Assembly: GCA_947575275.1 (NCBI GenBank)
Contig: CANPMS010000003.1
Location: forward strand, 1-64,000
From: an uncultured Clostridium sp.
GTDB lineage: Bacteria; Bacillota; Clostridia; Lachnospirales; Lachnospiraceae
Length of the DNA stretch: 64,000 bases
Direction: 5' to 3'
Shown: one piece after another, positions 40,014-49,490 of the stretch
How positions within the stretch are numbered: the stretch's first letter is position 1
Layout: every line of letters starts with the position of its first letter
Position numbers and translations under genes: made by a program
Notes under the pieces: model-generated
What the model was told of the DNA's origin: nothing
Seen by the model: the letters and a program-made list of their open reading frames with translations, nothing else
Databases searched by the model: none

Positions 40014-42086
40014 TTAAACCAGCGCTCCGGTGCTCAAAAGGATACTGCTGTTTGCCGGAAGCGTCAGCGTCAGTATTCCATCAACAGAGTAGTATACCAC
40101 CCTGCCGACATTGTATCCACCCACTTCCGTCAGCATCAGCCGAGTCAGCGCATTGTCGTCTGCAATACCCAGCTCCCACACGGGTACCTGTACAGTACGA
40201 CTCTCACCCCGGTTGTTGACAACCACAACGCAACAGTTCTTACCGCGCATCCTGCCATAGGCAATCAACTGTCGATCCGCCAGTAACTGCTTTAAAGATC
40301 CCCGTCGCAAAGCAGGCAGAGTTTTGTGAAGGCTGATCATATAACGGTGAAATTCAATCAGCTCATAATCTTCTTTCCCCCAGGGATACGTCCTTCGGCT
40401 ATCCGGATCCGTCCAGCCACACACGCCTGTCTCGTCCCCATAATACAAAGTAGGAGCGCCCGGCCAAGTCATCTGAATCATGACTGCCTCCCTAAAAACA
40501 CCGTAATTGATGTTAAGGCTCGCCATCTCTGCTCCCGCAGTGCCGATTCTTCCCACAATCTGATTCGTTCGGGTCAGAAACCGGCTATGGTCATGGTTGG
40601 AGAGCTGGTTCATCGCTGTCATAACCGACTGAGTTTGCATACGGCTCATATGATAGTACATGGAGCGAAAAAAACTCACTCCATCACCGTAGAGCGCACC
40701 GTTATACTCATCGCTGTGCTTTTCCATGCCGGTTAAAAACCAGGTCAGCGGTTCCATAAACGCATCATAGTTCATCACCGTATCCCATTGATCTCCGTTC
40801 AGCCAACTGCTGGGATCTCCGTAATGCTCCGCCAGAATAATTGCATGGGGATTAGCGTCCTTCACCTGTTTACGAAAGCTGCGCCAAAAACTGTGGTTAT
40901 ACTCGCTGCTGTGTCCCAAATCTGCTGCCACATCCAAACGCCAGCCGTCCACCTTATAGGGGGCAGATACCCACTTTCTGGCAATTTTCATAATATACTC
41001 GTAAAGCTTCGGCGACTCCTCATAATTGAGCTTCGGCAGAGTGTCATGTCCCCACCAGCCATCATAACTCTTGTTGTCAGGCCACCCATTTTCGTTATTA
41101 AATTTGAAAAAGCTCCTATACGGGCTGTCCCCGTGCTCATAGGCTCCCGGTTTATAGCCGCCTTGGCCTGCATAGATTTTCTCACGATCCAACCATTTGT
41201 TAAAGGAGCCGCAATGGTTAAACACTCCATCGATAATAACCCGCATTCCACGGCTGTGGACTTCATCCATAAACTGTGCAAAGAACGTATCACTTGCCTC
41301 TAAATTCTCCGGCGCGGCACTACGAAGTTGATACCTGGTCGCTTTGCTGTTGGAAACTGCGTTCTCAGCCACCAGCTCACCGCCGTCCTTTACAATCACC
41401 CCATAATGGGGATCAATGTGCTCATAGTCCTGGCTGTCATATTTATGGTTTGAGGGCGACACAAACAAAGGGTTGAAATAAATCACCTCTACACCCAAAT
41501 ACTGCAAATAGTCCAGCTTATCCCAAACCCCCTGCAAATCGCCTCCATAAAAGCATCCCACATCCATGGTAGAAGGATTGGTATCCCACTCTCCCACCTG
41601 GCGCACCGGACGTCCAATATACACATACTCACAGTTCTGAACATCATTCCCCTGATTCCCATTATAGAAACGATCCACAAAAATCTGATACATAACAGCC
41701 CCCTTCGCCCATTCCGGCGTATGGAAGCCCGGAGTAATCCGGAACGCATAGCAGCTCTGAATATCCATGGTTGCACCCAGACGGTTGTAATAACAGACTT
41801 CTCCGTTCTTCACTACCTGAAAATAGTAACTCTGTGGCTCGCTGCCAACCACAAACTCATATTCATAGTAATCAAACATGGCAGATGATGCCACTTTTGT
41901 CATCTCTGCCTGAGTATTTTTATCTTCTTCAATATAAGAAACCCGCTCCACATCACCTTTTGCAGTACGGAATCGGAGCTTTACCCTGTCTCCTGTATCC
42001 GGTTCCTCTGGAATGCGATAATCCGACGTCTCGTCCGCAAACAAAGCCTGACGGTTTATCTCTGTATTAATTGGTATTTCTAACAT
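40014..42086 (-). CDS. GH13 alpha-amylase/neopullulanase-type glycosidase
   Basis: The 690-residue protein begins with a CBM34-like domain (residues about 1-125) and continues with a GH13 barrel of the neopullulanase/cyclomaltodextrinase group. All catalytic motifs are intact: VIIDGVFNHCG, GWRLDVAADLG with the nucleophile Asp, ILAEHYGD with the acid Glu, and LSNHDHSRF. No signal peptide, so it probably degrades imported maltodextrin or glycogen fragments inside the cell. It stands alone between the tRNA cluster and ftsH. The start at 42086 has GAGGCAG at fair distance. Confidence 0.92.
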   Translation of the reverse strand: MLEIPINTEINRQALFADETSDYRIPEEPDTGDRVKLRFRTAKGDVERVSYIEEDKNTQAEMTKVASSAMFDYYEYEFVVGSEPQSYYFQVVKNGEVCYYNRLGATMDIQSCYAFRITPGFHTPEWAKGAVMYQIFVDRFYNGNQGNDVQNCEYVYIGRPVRQVGEWDTNPSTMDVGCFYGGDLQGVWDKLDYLQYLGVEVIYFNPLFVSPSNHKYDSQDYEHIDPHYGVIVKDGGELVAENAVSNSKATRYQLRSAAPENLEASDTFFAQFMDEVHSRGMRVIIDGVFNHCGSFNKWLDREKIYAGQGGYKPGAYEHGDSPYRSFFKFNNENGWPDNKSYDGWWGHDTLPKLNYEESPKLYEYIMKIARKWVSAPYKVDGWRLDVAADLGHSSEYNHSFWRSFRKQVKDANPHAIILAEHYGDPSSWLNGDQWDTVMNYDAFMEPLTWFLTGMEKHSDEYNGALYGDGVSFFRSMYYHMSRMQTQSVMTAMNQLSNHDHSRFLTRTNQIVGRIGTAGAEMASLNINYGVFREAVMIQMTWPGAPTLYYGDETGVCGWTDPDSRRTYPWGKEDYELIEFHRYMISLHKTLPALRRGSLKQLLADRQLIAYGRMRGKNCCVVVVNNRGESRTVQVPVWELGIADDNALTRLMLTEVGGYNVGRVVYYSVDGILTLTLPANSSILLSTGALV

Positions 42087-42389
42087 AATAAATCACTGCC
42101 TCCAGTGGTTATTCTTCTCTATTTTATCTGATTCCACACAAAGATACAACTATTTTTTGGACCTGCGATGAAGAAGACTTCTATCTTTTAGTTATCCACA
42201 TAAAGTGAGAGAGCCAGCGGGGTGGCTGGCTCTCTCAGGAGAAGGTATTTCATTTCTTATGGGGTGTAGCAAAAAACTATAAAATGTATTGGGGGGGGGT
42301 TACGCTTATTATAATACTACACCGCCAGAAAAAAGTGTGCACAAATTTCGACAAATTTCGATAGCTTTTTTATGCAATTTCACTCTTAT
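42087..42389 (-). other. 303-base intergenic region: hairpin, one DnaA box and a run of nine G
   Basis: No gene is visible here. It contains a perfect DnaA-box sequence TTATCCACA (42192-42200), a 13-bp perfect hairpin just after it, and a run of nine G at 42291-42299. The stretch next to ftsH repeats CAAATTTCGA twice in tandem around 42342-42362. Confidence 0.6.
42206..42237 (-). terminator. Perfect 13-bp hairpin, possible terminator after ftsH
   Basis: TGAGAGAGCCAGC (42206-42218) pairs with GCTGGCTCTCTCA (42225-42237) around a six-base loop. On the minus strand it is followed by CTTTATG, only a weak T-run, so a terminator is likely but not certain. It ends the operon that begins with hup. 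Confidence 0.5.
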
Positions 42390-44201
42390 CTATACTACAA
42401 ACAGGCTTTCAAATTCCTCACGACCAATCTTTTCCTTCTCAATCAGCAGGGCGCAACAACTATCCAATACAGAGCGGTGCTCCAGAATAATCTCCTTTGC
42501 CTTCTGATAGCATTCATCGATAATGCGTTTCACCTCCATATCGATAGATGTTGCCACCTCATCTCCATAGCTTCGCACATGGCCAAAATCCCTTCCGATA
42601 AATACCTCATCATCATCGTTGTCATAATCAATCATTCCGATCTTCTCAGACATGCCGTAGCGCGTCACCATGGCACGGGCAATCTTGGTCGCCTGTTTTA
42701 TATCCTGAGATGCCCCGGTTGTAACATCCTCAAAAATAATCTCCTCGGCAATGCGTCCACCCAAGGATACCATAATATTTTGCAGCATTTTCCCTCTGGT
42801 ATTAAATATCTCGTCCTCTAATGGAAGCGGCATAGTATATCCCGCTGCTCCTATACCAGTTGGTATAATGGACACCATATGAACCGGTCCCACATCCGGA
42901 AGCACATAAAATAAGATTGCATGACCTGCCTCGTGGTACGCTGTAATCCGCTTCTCCTTGTCAGAGATAATCCGGCTTTTCTTCTCCCCTCCAATTCCTA
43001 CCTTTACAAAAGCACGCTCAATATCGTTCTGACGGATAAATCGGCGGTTTTCCTTAGCTGCAACAATGGCCGCTTCATTCATCAGATTTTCCAAATCAGC
43101 GCCTGTAAATCCAGAGGTAGTGCGGGCTACACGCGCCAGATCCACATCCTCCGCCAGGGGCTTTTCCTTAGAGTGAACCTGGAGGATTTCGTTTCTCCCC
43201 CTAATATCCGGGCGTTCTACCGCCACCTTTCTGTCAAATCGTCCCGGGCGCAGGATTGCCGGGTCAAGAATATCCACCCGGTTCGTTGCCGCCAAAACGA
43301 TAATTCCCTCATTGATACCGAAACCATCCATCTCCACCAGAAGCTGATTCAAAGTCTGTTCACGCTCATCGTGTCCACCACCCATTCCGGTGCCTCTGCG
43401 ACGTGCCACGGCATCAATCTCATCAATAAATATGATACATGGCGCGTTCTTTTTAGCATCCTCAAACAAATCCCTAACACGGGAAGCGCCAACGCCAACA
43501 AACATCTCCACAAAATCAGAACCGGAAATCGAAAAAAACGGAACCCCGGCCTCTCCAGCCACAGCCTTTGCCAACAACGTTTTTCCCGTTCCCGGAGGGC
43601 CCACCAGGAGAACTCCCTTGGGTATTCTGGCCCCAACGCTGGTATATTTCTGCGGATTGCGCAGAAAATCCACCATCTCCTCTAAATCCTCCTTTTCCTC
43701 TGAAAGACCTGCCACACTCCCAAAGGTAACTCCGCTGGAGTAAGTCATATGAGCACGGCTCTTGCCGAAATTCATCATTCTGGAATTGGCTCCACCGCCG
43801 CTTCCAGCGCGCATATTCATCATAAATATAATTACAATCACTGCCCCTATGGATAGTACAACCGGCAGAATCAAGTCCAGCCAGTAGTTTGCCTGGGATA
43901 CATTTTTTACCATATAATCAATATCTTTCGCTCCCAGCAGTTGCTGGGTCTCATTGACATCAGAAACATACACCACGAACTGTCTGCCTGCGTCGGTGGT
44001 CACGCGAACCTCGCCAGTCGGTGCCTGTTCATTCTGATAGATCTCTACCTCCTGGATTCCGCCATCCGCCAGAAGCTGCATGAACCCGCCATTGGAAAGC
44101 TCTGTCTTCTTTCCGCCTAATGCGAGAAGCATCCAGATTATTGCAATCAATAAAAGCGGCGTCATAAGCCAGAACCCAGAATAATAATTTTGCTGTTTCA
44201 C
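42390..44201 (-). CDS. ftsH: ATP-dependent zinc metalloprotease FtsH
   Basis: FtsH degrades misassembled membrane proteins and some regulators. The 603-residue protein has two N-terminal membrane segments flanking a small extracytoplasmic domain, an AAA domain ([18 protein letters not shown], second region of homology with [19 protein letters not shown]) and the zinc protease HEAGH. Length is somewhat shorter than E. coli FtsH (644), the C-terminal tail being short. It is the last gene of the tilS-hpt-ftsH run, as in Bacillus. Confidence 0.97.
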   Translation of the reverse strand: MKQQNYYSGFWLMTPLLLIAIIWMLLALGGKKTELSNGGFMQLLADGGIQEVEIYQNEQAPTGEVRVTTDAGRQFVVYVSDVNETQQLLGAKDIDYMVKNVSQANYWLDLILPVVLSIGAVIVIIFMMNMRAGSGGGANSRMMNFGKSRAHMTYSSGVTFGSVAGLSEEKEDLEEMVDFLRNPQKYTSVGARIPKGVLLVGPPGTGKTLLAKAVAGEAGVPFFSISGSDFVEMFVGVGASRVRDLFEDAKKNAPCIIFIDEIDAVARRRGTGMGGGHDEREQTLNQLLVEMDGFGINEGIIVLAATNRVDILDPAILRPGRFDRKVAVERPDIRGRNEILQVHSKEKPLAEDVDLARVARTTSGFTGADLENLMNEAAIVAAKENRRFIRQNDIERAFVKVGIGGEKKSRIISDKEKRITAYHEAGHAILFYVLPDVGPVHMVSIIPTGIGAAGYTMPLPLEDEIFNTRGKMLQNIMVSLGGRIAEEIIFEDVTTGASQDIKQATKIARAMVTRYGMSEKIGMIDYDNDDDEVFIGRDFGHVRSYGDEVATSIDMEVKRIIDECYQKAKEIILEHRSVLDSCCALLIEKEKIGREEFESLFVV

Positions 44202-44214
44202 TCAGATTGCCTCC

Positions 44215-44739
44215 TTATAGCTCTACGACTCCGATATACGGTAAGTTCCGATACTTCTGGGCATAGTCTAACCCGTAGCCCACCACAAACTCATCCGGAA
44301 TAGTAAAACAGGTGTAATCTACACGAACCTGCTTATTCACGCGACGCTCAGGTTTATCGAGAAGGGTGCACAGGCAGATGTCTTTTGGTCCGCGCTGTTT
44401 GAGCACCTCAATCAGATAAGAAAGCGTACGCCCGGAATCGATGATGTCCTCCACAATCAATACCTCTTTACCGACAAGAGGTTCATCAAGATCCTTCACA
44501 ATGCGTACGATGCCGCTGGATTTGGTGTCATCACCATAGCTGGCTACGGACATAAAATCCATGGACACTGGTACCGTCAGTCGTTTTGCCAGCTCACAGG
44601 TAAAAAACACGCCGCCTTTGAGAATGCAGATTAAATGAATCTCACGCCCCGCGTAGTCACTGCTAATCTGTGCCGCAATCTCATTAATACGGTTGTTGAC
44701 CTCTTCTTCTGACAATAGTACACGAATCTTATCTGCCAT
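44215..44739 (-). CDS. hpt: Hypoxanthine phosphoribosyltransferase
   Basis: Hpt salvages hypoxanthine and guanine using PRPP. The 174-residue protein has the PRPP-binding motif VLIVEDIIDSGRTL, the N-terminal HLICILKGGVFF and the closing FVVGYGLDYAQKYRNLPYIG. It overlaps the end of tilS by 11 bases. The same order tilS-hpt-ftsH is found in Bacillus and most Clostridia. Confidence 0.96.
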   Translation of the reverse strand: MADKIRVLLSEEEVNNRINEIAAQISSDYAGREIHLICILKGGVFFTCELAKRLTVPVSMDFMSVASYGDDTKSSGIVRIVKDLDEPLVGKEVLIVEDIIDSGRTLSYLIEVLKQRGPKDICLCTLLDKPERRVNKQVRVDYTCFTIPDEFVVGYGLDYAQKYRNLPYIGVVEL

Positions 44740-46213
44740 GATTTTCTCCTCCGTCGTATGTCACCTGTAATATGGTTTCCGTATCGTCCGTAATTTTATA
44801 ATATTCACTGATCCGATGCCCCACCACCCAAAGTACATGGCTTCCTTCCGCCAGCAGTAGAATTTTATCCCGCTGCTCTCTCGGAATTTTTTCGTCTATC
44901 ATGTACCTGGAGACTGTCTTATGACCGCCCCCGGGAAGGGTCAGATAATCACCCTCCCGCCGTGTTCTCACGGACAGCGCATTTTTAATTCTATCATAGT
45001 CAAACCATTTCGTATACTGGTTTTTTGGAATTTCTGCATCTTTTTGGAACAAAAACTTTTTCATCTGAAGTTTCTTTTCCACTGCCCCTGATTTGCCGCC
45101 TTCACCCCGACCGCTCCAAATGCCATATTCCTCCCTGCCTCCCATAACTCGCAGAACATCGTACCCTACTTCACCTCTCACACCTGCAGGCAGGCAGATC
45201 CGGCTCCCCACAGGACGGTGTGCAAGCGCATCCAGCTGCTTAAAATGGCAGTGAGTCATATTCTTTCGCCCAGGCGCCGCTATTTCCAGCATATGGCGAA
45301 GCAAATAGATTCTTATAATCTCATCCTGCTGTCGGAATACATCAAGATTAATCTGTGCCAGAGAGACTCCCTCCTCAGCGTCAGGCATCCACTGCCCGGT
45401 GTAAAGGTTATCCTGAACCGCTGCACCTGAGCCGAAACAAGAATGTGCGCTCCCGGTACGGTTCGCCTCCTCCCAAACTTTTTGCGCCTGCCGCTCCAAA
45501 TACGCATCTGCCTGCCCAATTATCCCACCAGCACTGCAGATATGCTCTGCCGCCCGGATATTAACAAGAGACTCCATCAGCGGCAGGATTTCGTTGCGAA
45601 TCCGGTTTCGGGTATAATCACGACTTTGGTTGGTAGAATCCTCACACCACGCCTCTCCCCTCTGCAAAAGCCAGTCTCTGATTTCTCCGCGGTCTGCACA
45701 TAGAAGTGGACGAATCCTCCTGCCATTCACCGGCTTAATTCCCGAAAGCCCCTTAAGACCGCTGCCACGTACCAGATTATGGAGGATAGTCTCTGTGTTG
45801 TCCCCGGCATGATGCGCCACAGCAATCTTTGCAGCACAGACTCCCCCCGCCTCCTTATCCCAGTCTGAAGCCGCCTTCTCAAAGATCTCATACCGGAAAT
45901 CACGTCCTGCCTCCTCTTCAGACACCCCCCGCTGCTGCGCCAGCCCTTTTACATCACAGTGTACCGCTATAAAGGGGATACACAAGCGCAAGCACAACTC
46001 TTTGACAAATGCCTCATCCCGATCTGCCTCTCTCCCACGCAGACCGTGATTTACATGAACCGCTCGCAGAAAGACCGGCAGCTCCGGAGCAATCTCATGC
46101 AGTATCATCAAAAGGCTGACCGAATCTGCCCCTCCTGACAACGCCACGATTACCCGGTCTCCCGGCTCAAGCATTCCATATTGATCCATATATCCACGTA
46201 CTTTATTCAGCAT
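44729..46213 (-). CDS. tilS: tRNA(Ile)-lysidine synthetase
   Basis: TilS puts lysidine on C34 of the tRNA-Ile that reads AUA, which is essential. The 494-residue protein has the PP-loop ALSGGADSVSLL near its N-terminus, HVNHGLRG, AHHAGDNTETIL and the RP.L motif in the first domain, then the TilS-specific middle and C-terminal domains (ending near TKWFDYDRIKNALSVRTRREGD). The start at 46213 fits GGAGGG eight bases upstream; the ORF could extend five codons further. It overlaps hpt. Confidence 0.95.
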   Translation of the reverse strand: MLNKVRGYMDQYGMLEPGDRVIVALSGGADSVSLLMILHEIAPELPVFLRAVHVNHGLRGREADRDEAFVKELCLRLCIPFIAVHCDVKGLAQQRGVSEEEAGRDFRYEIFEKAASDWDKEAGGVCAAKIAVAHHAGDNTETILHNLVRGSGLKGLSGIKPVNGRRIRPLLCADRGEIRDWLLQRGEAWCEDSTNQSRDYTRNRIRNEILPLMESLVNIRAAEHICSAGGIIGQADAYLERQAQKVWEEANRTGSAHSCFGSGAAVQDNLYTGQWMPDAEEGVSLAQINLDVFRQQDEIIRIYLLRHMLEIAAPGRKNMTHCHFKQLDALAHRPVGSRICLPAGVRGEVGYDVLRVMGGREEYGIWSGRGEGGKSGAVEKKLQMKKFLFQKDAEIPKNQYTKWFDYDRIKNALSVRTRREGDYLTLPGGGHKTVSRYMIDEKIPREQRDKILLLAEGSHVLWVVGHRISEYYKITDDTETILQVTYDGGENHGR

Positions 46214-46270
46214 AGGGAAACCCTCCATATGCTAACTATACCCAAGATTCCCCCCAAAGTAAAGAGCTAC

Positions 46271-47680
46271 TTATTCCTGCTTCCAGATTCCTGCCGCCAG
46301 CACCGTCATATCATCCCGCGCCGCACCGCCCTGACAGGCAAACCTTAAAATACGCTCTGCCATGTCCTGCGGGCTTTTTAAGGGCATTCCCTCAATATAC
46401 TCCTTCAAACTCGCCTCTTTGTCTTCTCCTGGGCAGGCGTCCAGAACACCGTCTGTCACCATCACAATTCTATCCCCATCCCACAGTTTCTTTGACAAAA
46501 GTACAGGCTCCACCTGCATGACAACTCCAGCAGGAACCTCTCCCGCCTCCAGCACATCAACATGACCCTGGCTAAGGACAAAGGTGGCCACTGCCCCCAG
46601 TTTCATGGCCTCCAGCACACCTGTATGTAAATCCACACAGCATAAGTCCAGAGTTGCCGGATGCTGCTCAACACCGGTCAGCATCAGAATTGTATTAACC
46701 ATCTTAAGCGCCGCCTTAGCTGAAAATCCAGTCTCCAAAAGCTGCCCCGTCAGCTCCACCACCTTTTGGCTTTCCTCTGATGCCGTCTCACCACTTCCCA
46801 TACCATCGGAGAGACTCATAACCACCTGACTTGGAAGATTTCCAGAATAGGTGTAGTTATCCCCGGAAATATCCTCTCCCTCCTTCGGAATGCGCGCTAC
46901 CCCATACATCATACGGTAATCGCCCAGCTCCGCAAAGCGGATTGTCCCTGTCTGCCGTGTAATCAGCGTCCGGGTGTCCGCAGGCGCATACCATCCCCGG
47001 CTGCCCACTGCTTGTCCAAACAATTGTGCCGCTTCTCTGGCGGTGACACACTTTGCCCCTGCAGTCCTTACAGTCAGATACGCTTCCCTGCGGCTGTTCT
47101 CATACTCTAAAAGCAGCATATTCTCTACGGTAATATGATGCAGCCGGAACAGACGGCGCACCGCCTCTTCCTTCTGTGCAGTCACATCAGTGGCCTGCTC
47201 CATCTGATGAGCAAATTCCTCCAAAATCACTGACAGTTCCCGAAATTGCACCATCACTGTATCGCGGCTTTCCAGAAAACGATTCTTCCACTCCAGATTC
47301 ATAGTTGCCCGCCCCAGATTGCGGTTCAACTGATTCATATATTCCTCCCTGCGCCTGCAGGTCTCCAGAAACAGCCTGGGCATGTCCTCATCACTCACAT
47401 GACCTTTCTGCTCAAAGGCACGCAGCAGATAATACAGATAATAGCTGTCCTCCTTCTGGCTGTCCGTGTAAAGATTACAGCGGCTGCACTCTCCGCATAC
47501 CATTGCCGCAGACATCTGCATCGCCGCCAGAGCATCGTCCTTTGACAGCCCCTTCTCCTCATCCATCCGGTCTGCGCAGGATTTTGCCAGCAGCCCCAGG
47601 GACCGTGCCATCTCGTTCAAGCGCCCTGCTGTATATACATTTATATCCGCCATATCATGGCGTTTTGCCCGTTTCCACAC
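46271..47680 (-). CDS. spoIIE: SpoIIE-family serine phosphatase lacking the membrane domain
   Basis: SpoIIE dephosphorylates SpoIIAA and so activates sigma-F in the forespore. This 469-residue version has a PP2C-type catalytic domain in its second half (SLSDGMGSG, VMVTDGVLDACPG, ARDDMTVLAAG) and a helical region before it with a Cys cluster (CGECSRC). B. subtilis SpoIIE has about 827 residues with ten membrane segments at the N-terminus; here there are none. The gene starts with GTG at 47680 after AGGAGGGG, and divIC lies just upstream, so no lost piece is nearby. Its place between divIC and tilS is that of the true spoIIE. Confidence 0.85.
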   Translation of the reverse strand: MWKRAKRHDMADINVYTAGRLNEMARSLGLLAKSCADRMDEEKGLSKDDALAAMQMSAAMVCGECSRCNLYTDSQKEDSYYLYYLLRAFEQKGHVSDEDMPRLFLETCRRREEYMNQLNRNLGRATMNLEWKNRFLESRDTVMVQFRELSVILEEFAHQMEQATDVTAQKEEAVRRLFRLHHITVENMLLLEYENSRREAYLTVRTAGAKCVTAREAAQLFGQAVGSRGWYAPADTRTLITRQTGTIRFAELGDYRMMYGVARIPKEGEDISGDNYTYSGNLPSQVVMSLSDGMGSGETASEESQKVVELTGQLLETGFSAKAALKMVNTILMLTGVEQHPATLDLCCVDLHTGVLEAMKLGAVATFVLSQGHVDVLEAGEVPAGVVMQVEPVLLSKKLWDGDRIVMVTDGVLDACPGEDKEASLKEYIEGMPLKSPQDMAERILRFACQGGAARDDMTVLAAGIWKQE

Positions 47681-47771
47681 AAAAATCCCCTCCTAAGCCA
47701 CATTATATGTGTCAGGAGGAGAATATATGCCTGATTTCTTTTCCACAGCCAATTAGTACTGCATCAATCCG

Positions 47772-48092
47772 TCAGTTATCTTTGGGAACCGGCTTAAGCA
47801 GGATCTCATCCGGCTTCACTAAACCTAACTTCTGCTTGGCGACTTCCTCGATATACTGTTTTGTCTGCACATAGACCCGGTACTCTTCCAGCTCGTTAGC
47901 ACGGTTCTCTTCCTGCTCAACCTGCTTGATAAGAGCAGCCTCCCGTGCCTGGTATTCCAAATCTTTTTTCTTCATAGATGTACTTTTAACATTTACCACC
48001 AGCGCCAGGCTCGCCACCACCAGCGTAATACCGACAATTGCCAGGCGATTACCCCAGCGATCCTTTTTTTTCGTCTTTCTGCGTACTTTCAT
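47772..48092 (-). CDS. divIC: Septum formation initiator family protein (DivIC/FtsL-like)
   Basis: The 106-residue protein has a basic cytoplasmic start, one membrane segment (LAIVGITLVVASLALVVNV) and a coiled coil of about 45 residues ending in YIEEVAKQKLGLVKPDEI, which is the DivIC signature. DivIC acts in the divisome with FtsL and DivIB. The ATG at 48092 is preceded by GGTGA. The gene lies next to yabQ as in Bacillus. Confidence 0.9.
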   Translation of the reverse strand: MKVRRKTKKKDRWGNRLAIVGITLVVASLALVVNVKSTSMKKKDLEYQAREAALIKQVEQEENRANELEEYRVYVQTKQYIEEVAKQKLGLVKPDEILLKPVPKDN

Positions 48093-48122
48093 ATTCGTCA
48101 CCAATCAAATTAAAATTATCTA

Positions 48123-48455
48123 TTATCTTTTCAACTTCATTTTAATCCATTTTTTAGCCTTTTTCAACAGTTTCAAAAAATTTGAGCTAAGTAGCCTGTC
48201 ATAGATAATCATGGCCAGAAGAATGCTTCCTATGACATAAAAGCGAAGCGCGCCGTCATTCTCCATATAGAGCAGATAAAATGTAACAAAAGCGGAAAAT
48301 GCCCAGTATATAAAATCCTCCACTCCTGTCCATATCCATCCATGACGGATAAGCAAACGGAAAACACGCAGCACATCATAGAGCGCCATCAGCCCCGCGC
48401 CTGTCAGGATACTCATCACCAAAAGCCGTGCCTCTACCTGAATATCGGAACTCAT
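48123..48455 (-). CDS. yabQ: Spore cortex biosynthesis protein YabQ
   Basis: YabQ is a membrane protein needed for spore cortex formation in B. subtilis. The 110-residue protein has four to five membrane segments and the family pattern GLMALYDVLRVFRL, then EDFIYW and a basic C-terminus. It is in the conserved order yabP-yabQ-divIC. Confidence 0.92.
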   Translation of the reverse strand: MSSDIQVEARLLVMSILTGAGLMALYDVLRVFRLLIRHGWIWTGVEDFIYWAFSAFVTFYLLYMENDGALRFYVIGSILLAMIIYDRLLSSNFLKLLKKAKKWIKMKLKR

Positions 48456-48520
48456 GCGCCCACACCTCCACGGGAATAACTCTGTTTCAACGGGAATGCT
48501 CCGCCGCCTTGCCGCAGAGC

Positions 48521-48805
48521 TTACTTAAACAGACGGGCAAGAAGTGACTGTCCTGACTTGCGCAGCGCCTCATTAGAGGAATAGGTCAGGCTATCTATGG
48601 TTCCCTCTACATCTACTTCACCCTTCTCCACTGTCAAACGGCTCATATGCAGCTCTTTTCCCTTGATTGTCAGAAGTCCCATATCCGTGTCCATAACCAC
48701 CTGATTTTCATCGAAGGACACCACCTCGCGCACCCCTGTCAAACTCACTGATGAACGGTTCTGCATAACGCAGGAGTGGGACCAGGATTTTGTTTTTTCT
48801 TCCAT
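48521..48805 (-). CDS. yabP: Sporulation protein YabP
   Basis: The 94-residue YabP-type protein carries the conserved GVREVVSFDENQVVMDTDMG and a later LTIKGKELHMSRLTVEKGEV. In Bacillus the yabP-yabQ pair is transcribed by sigma-E in the mother cell. AGGAGG stands eight bases before the ATG at 48805, which I prefer to an upstream in-frame start. Confidence 0.93.
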   Translation of the reverse strand: MEEKTKSWSHSCVMQNRSSVSLTGVREVVSFDENQVVMDTDMGLLTIKGKELHMSRLTVEKGEVDVEGTIDSLTYSSNEALRKSGQSLLARLFK

Positions 48806-48873
48806 ACAAAAGACCTCCTGATATACGAACTTCTTGTTCAGTATATGAGAAGGTCTCATAGCTTATTCCTGAC

Positions 48874-49113
48874 TTACAGGTAACGGTAAAGCTCTTTAGC
48901 ATCATCCTTGCGCACCGTTTCCTGTACATCAAGAACCTCCACCTGCACAGCGCTTGTACCAAATTGGATCTCGATTACGTCACCGGCTTTCACGTTCACC
49001 GAAGCCTTCGCCGGACGACCGTTGACCAAAACCCTGCCTGCATCACAGGCCTCATTGGCAACTGTTCGGCGCTTAATCAGACGGGATACCTTTAAATATT
49101 TATCCAATCTCAT
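48874..49113 (-). CDS. rqcP: S4-domain RNA-binding protein RqcP
   Basis: RqcP (older name YabO) binds stalled 50S subunits and helps RqcH add alanine tails in ribosome quality control. The 79-residue protein is one S4 domain: MRLDKYLKVSRLIKRRTVAN, GRVLVNGRPAK and VKAGDVIEIQFG. It is three bases downstream of hup and precedes yabP, as in Bacillus. Confidence 0.93.
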   Translation of the reverse strand: MRLDKYLKVSRLIKRRTVANEACDAGRVLVNGRPAKASVNVKAGDVIEIQFGTSAVQVEVLDVQETVRKDDAKELYRYL

Positions 49114-49116
49114 AAA

Positions 49117-49392
49117 TTAGTCGTTTACAAGATCCTTTAAAGCCTTGCCTGCTTTGAACTTTGGAGTCTTGCAAGCTGCAATCTTCATGCTTGCACCGGT
49201 CTTAGGATTTCTGCCCTCTCTTGCAGCCCGCTCAGATACTTCAAATGTGCCAAAACCAACCAGCTGAATCTTGTCGCCTTTCTTCAGCGCGCCGGACACA
49301 ACCTCGGTAAACGCCTTGACTGCTGCCTCTGCATCCTTCTTGGACAGGCCTGCCTGCTCAGCTACTGCTGCAACTAATTCTGTCTTGTTCAT
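49117..49392 (-). CDS. hup: DNA-binding protein HU
   Basis: The 91-residue protein is [42 protein letters not shown] and the closing FKAGKALKD. It compacts DNA and also assists replication initiation. AGGAGG precedes the ATG. It is the first gene of the hup-rqcP-yabP-yabQ-divIC-spoIIE-tilS-hpt-ftsH run. Confidence 0.97.
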   Translation of the reverse strand: MNKTELVAAVAEQAGLSKKDAEAAVKAFTEVVSGALKKGDKIQLVGFGTFEVSERAAREGRNPKTGASMKIAACKTPKFKAGKALKDLVND

Positions 49393-49461
49393 TATTATTT
49401 CCTCCTACAATCGTTTATAGCGCCTTTCCGGGCACTATTCACTTATAAATGTACTCTTCCA

Positions 49462-49490
49462 TTTATATCTGTTTTACTACACTTTGTCAA
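49462..49490 (-). promoter_or_regulatory. Sigma-A promoter of hup
   Basis: On the minus strand TTGACA (49485-49490) and TATAAA (49462-49467) are 17 bases apart, a strong promoter. Its -35 box lies inside the last codons of the upstream GlgX-like gene. The leader is about 70 bases. Confidence 0.7.

Noticed and set aside
42291..42299. Phase-variable promoter based on the run of nine G
   Set aside because: No promoter pair spans the run and no gene family typical of phase variation follows; noted only as a possible slippage site.
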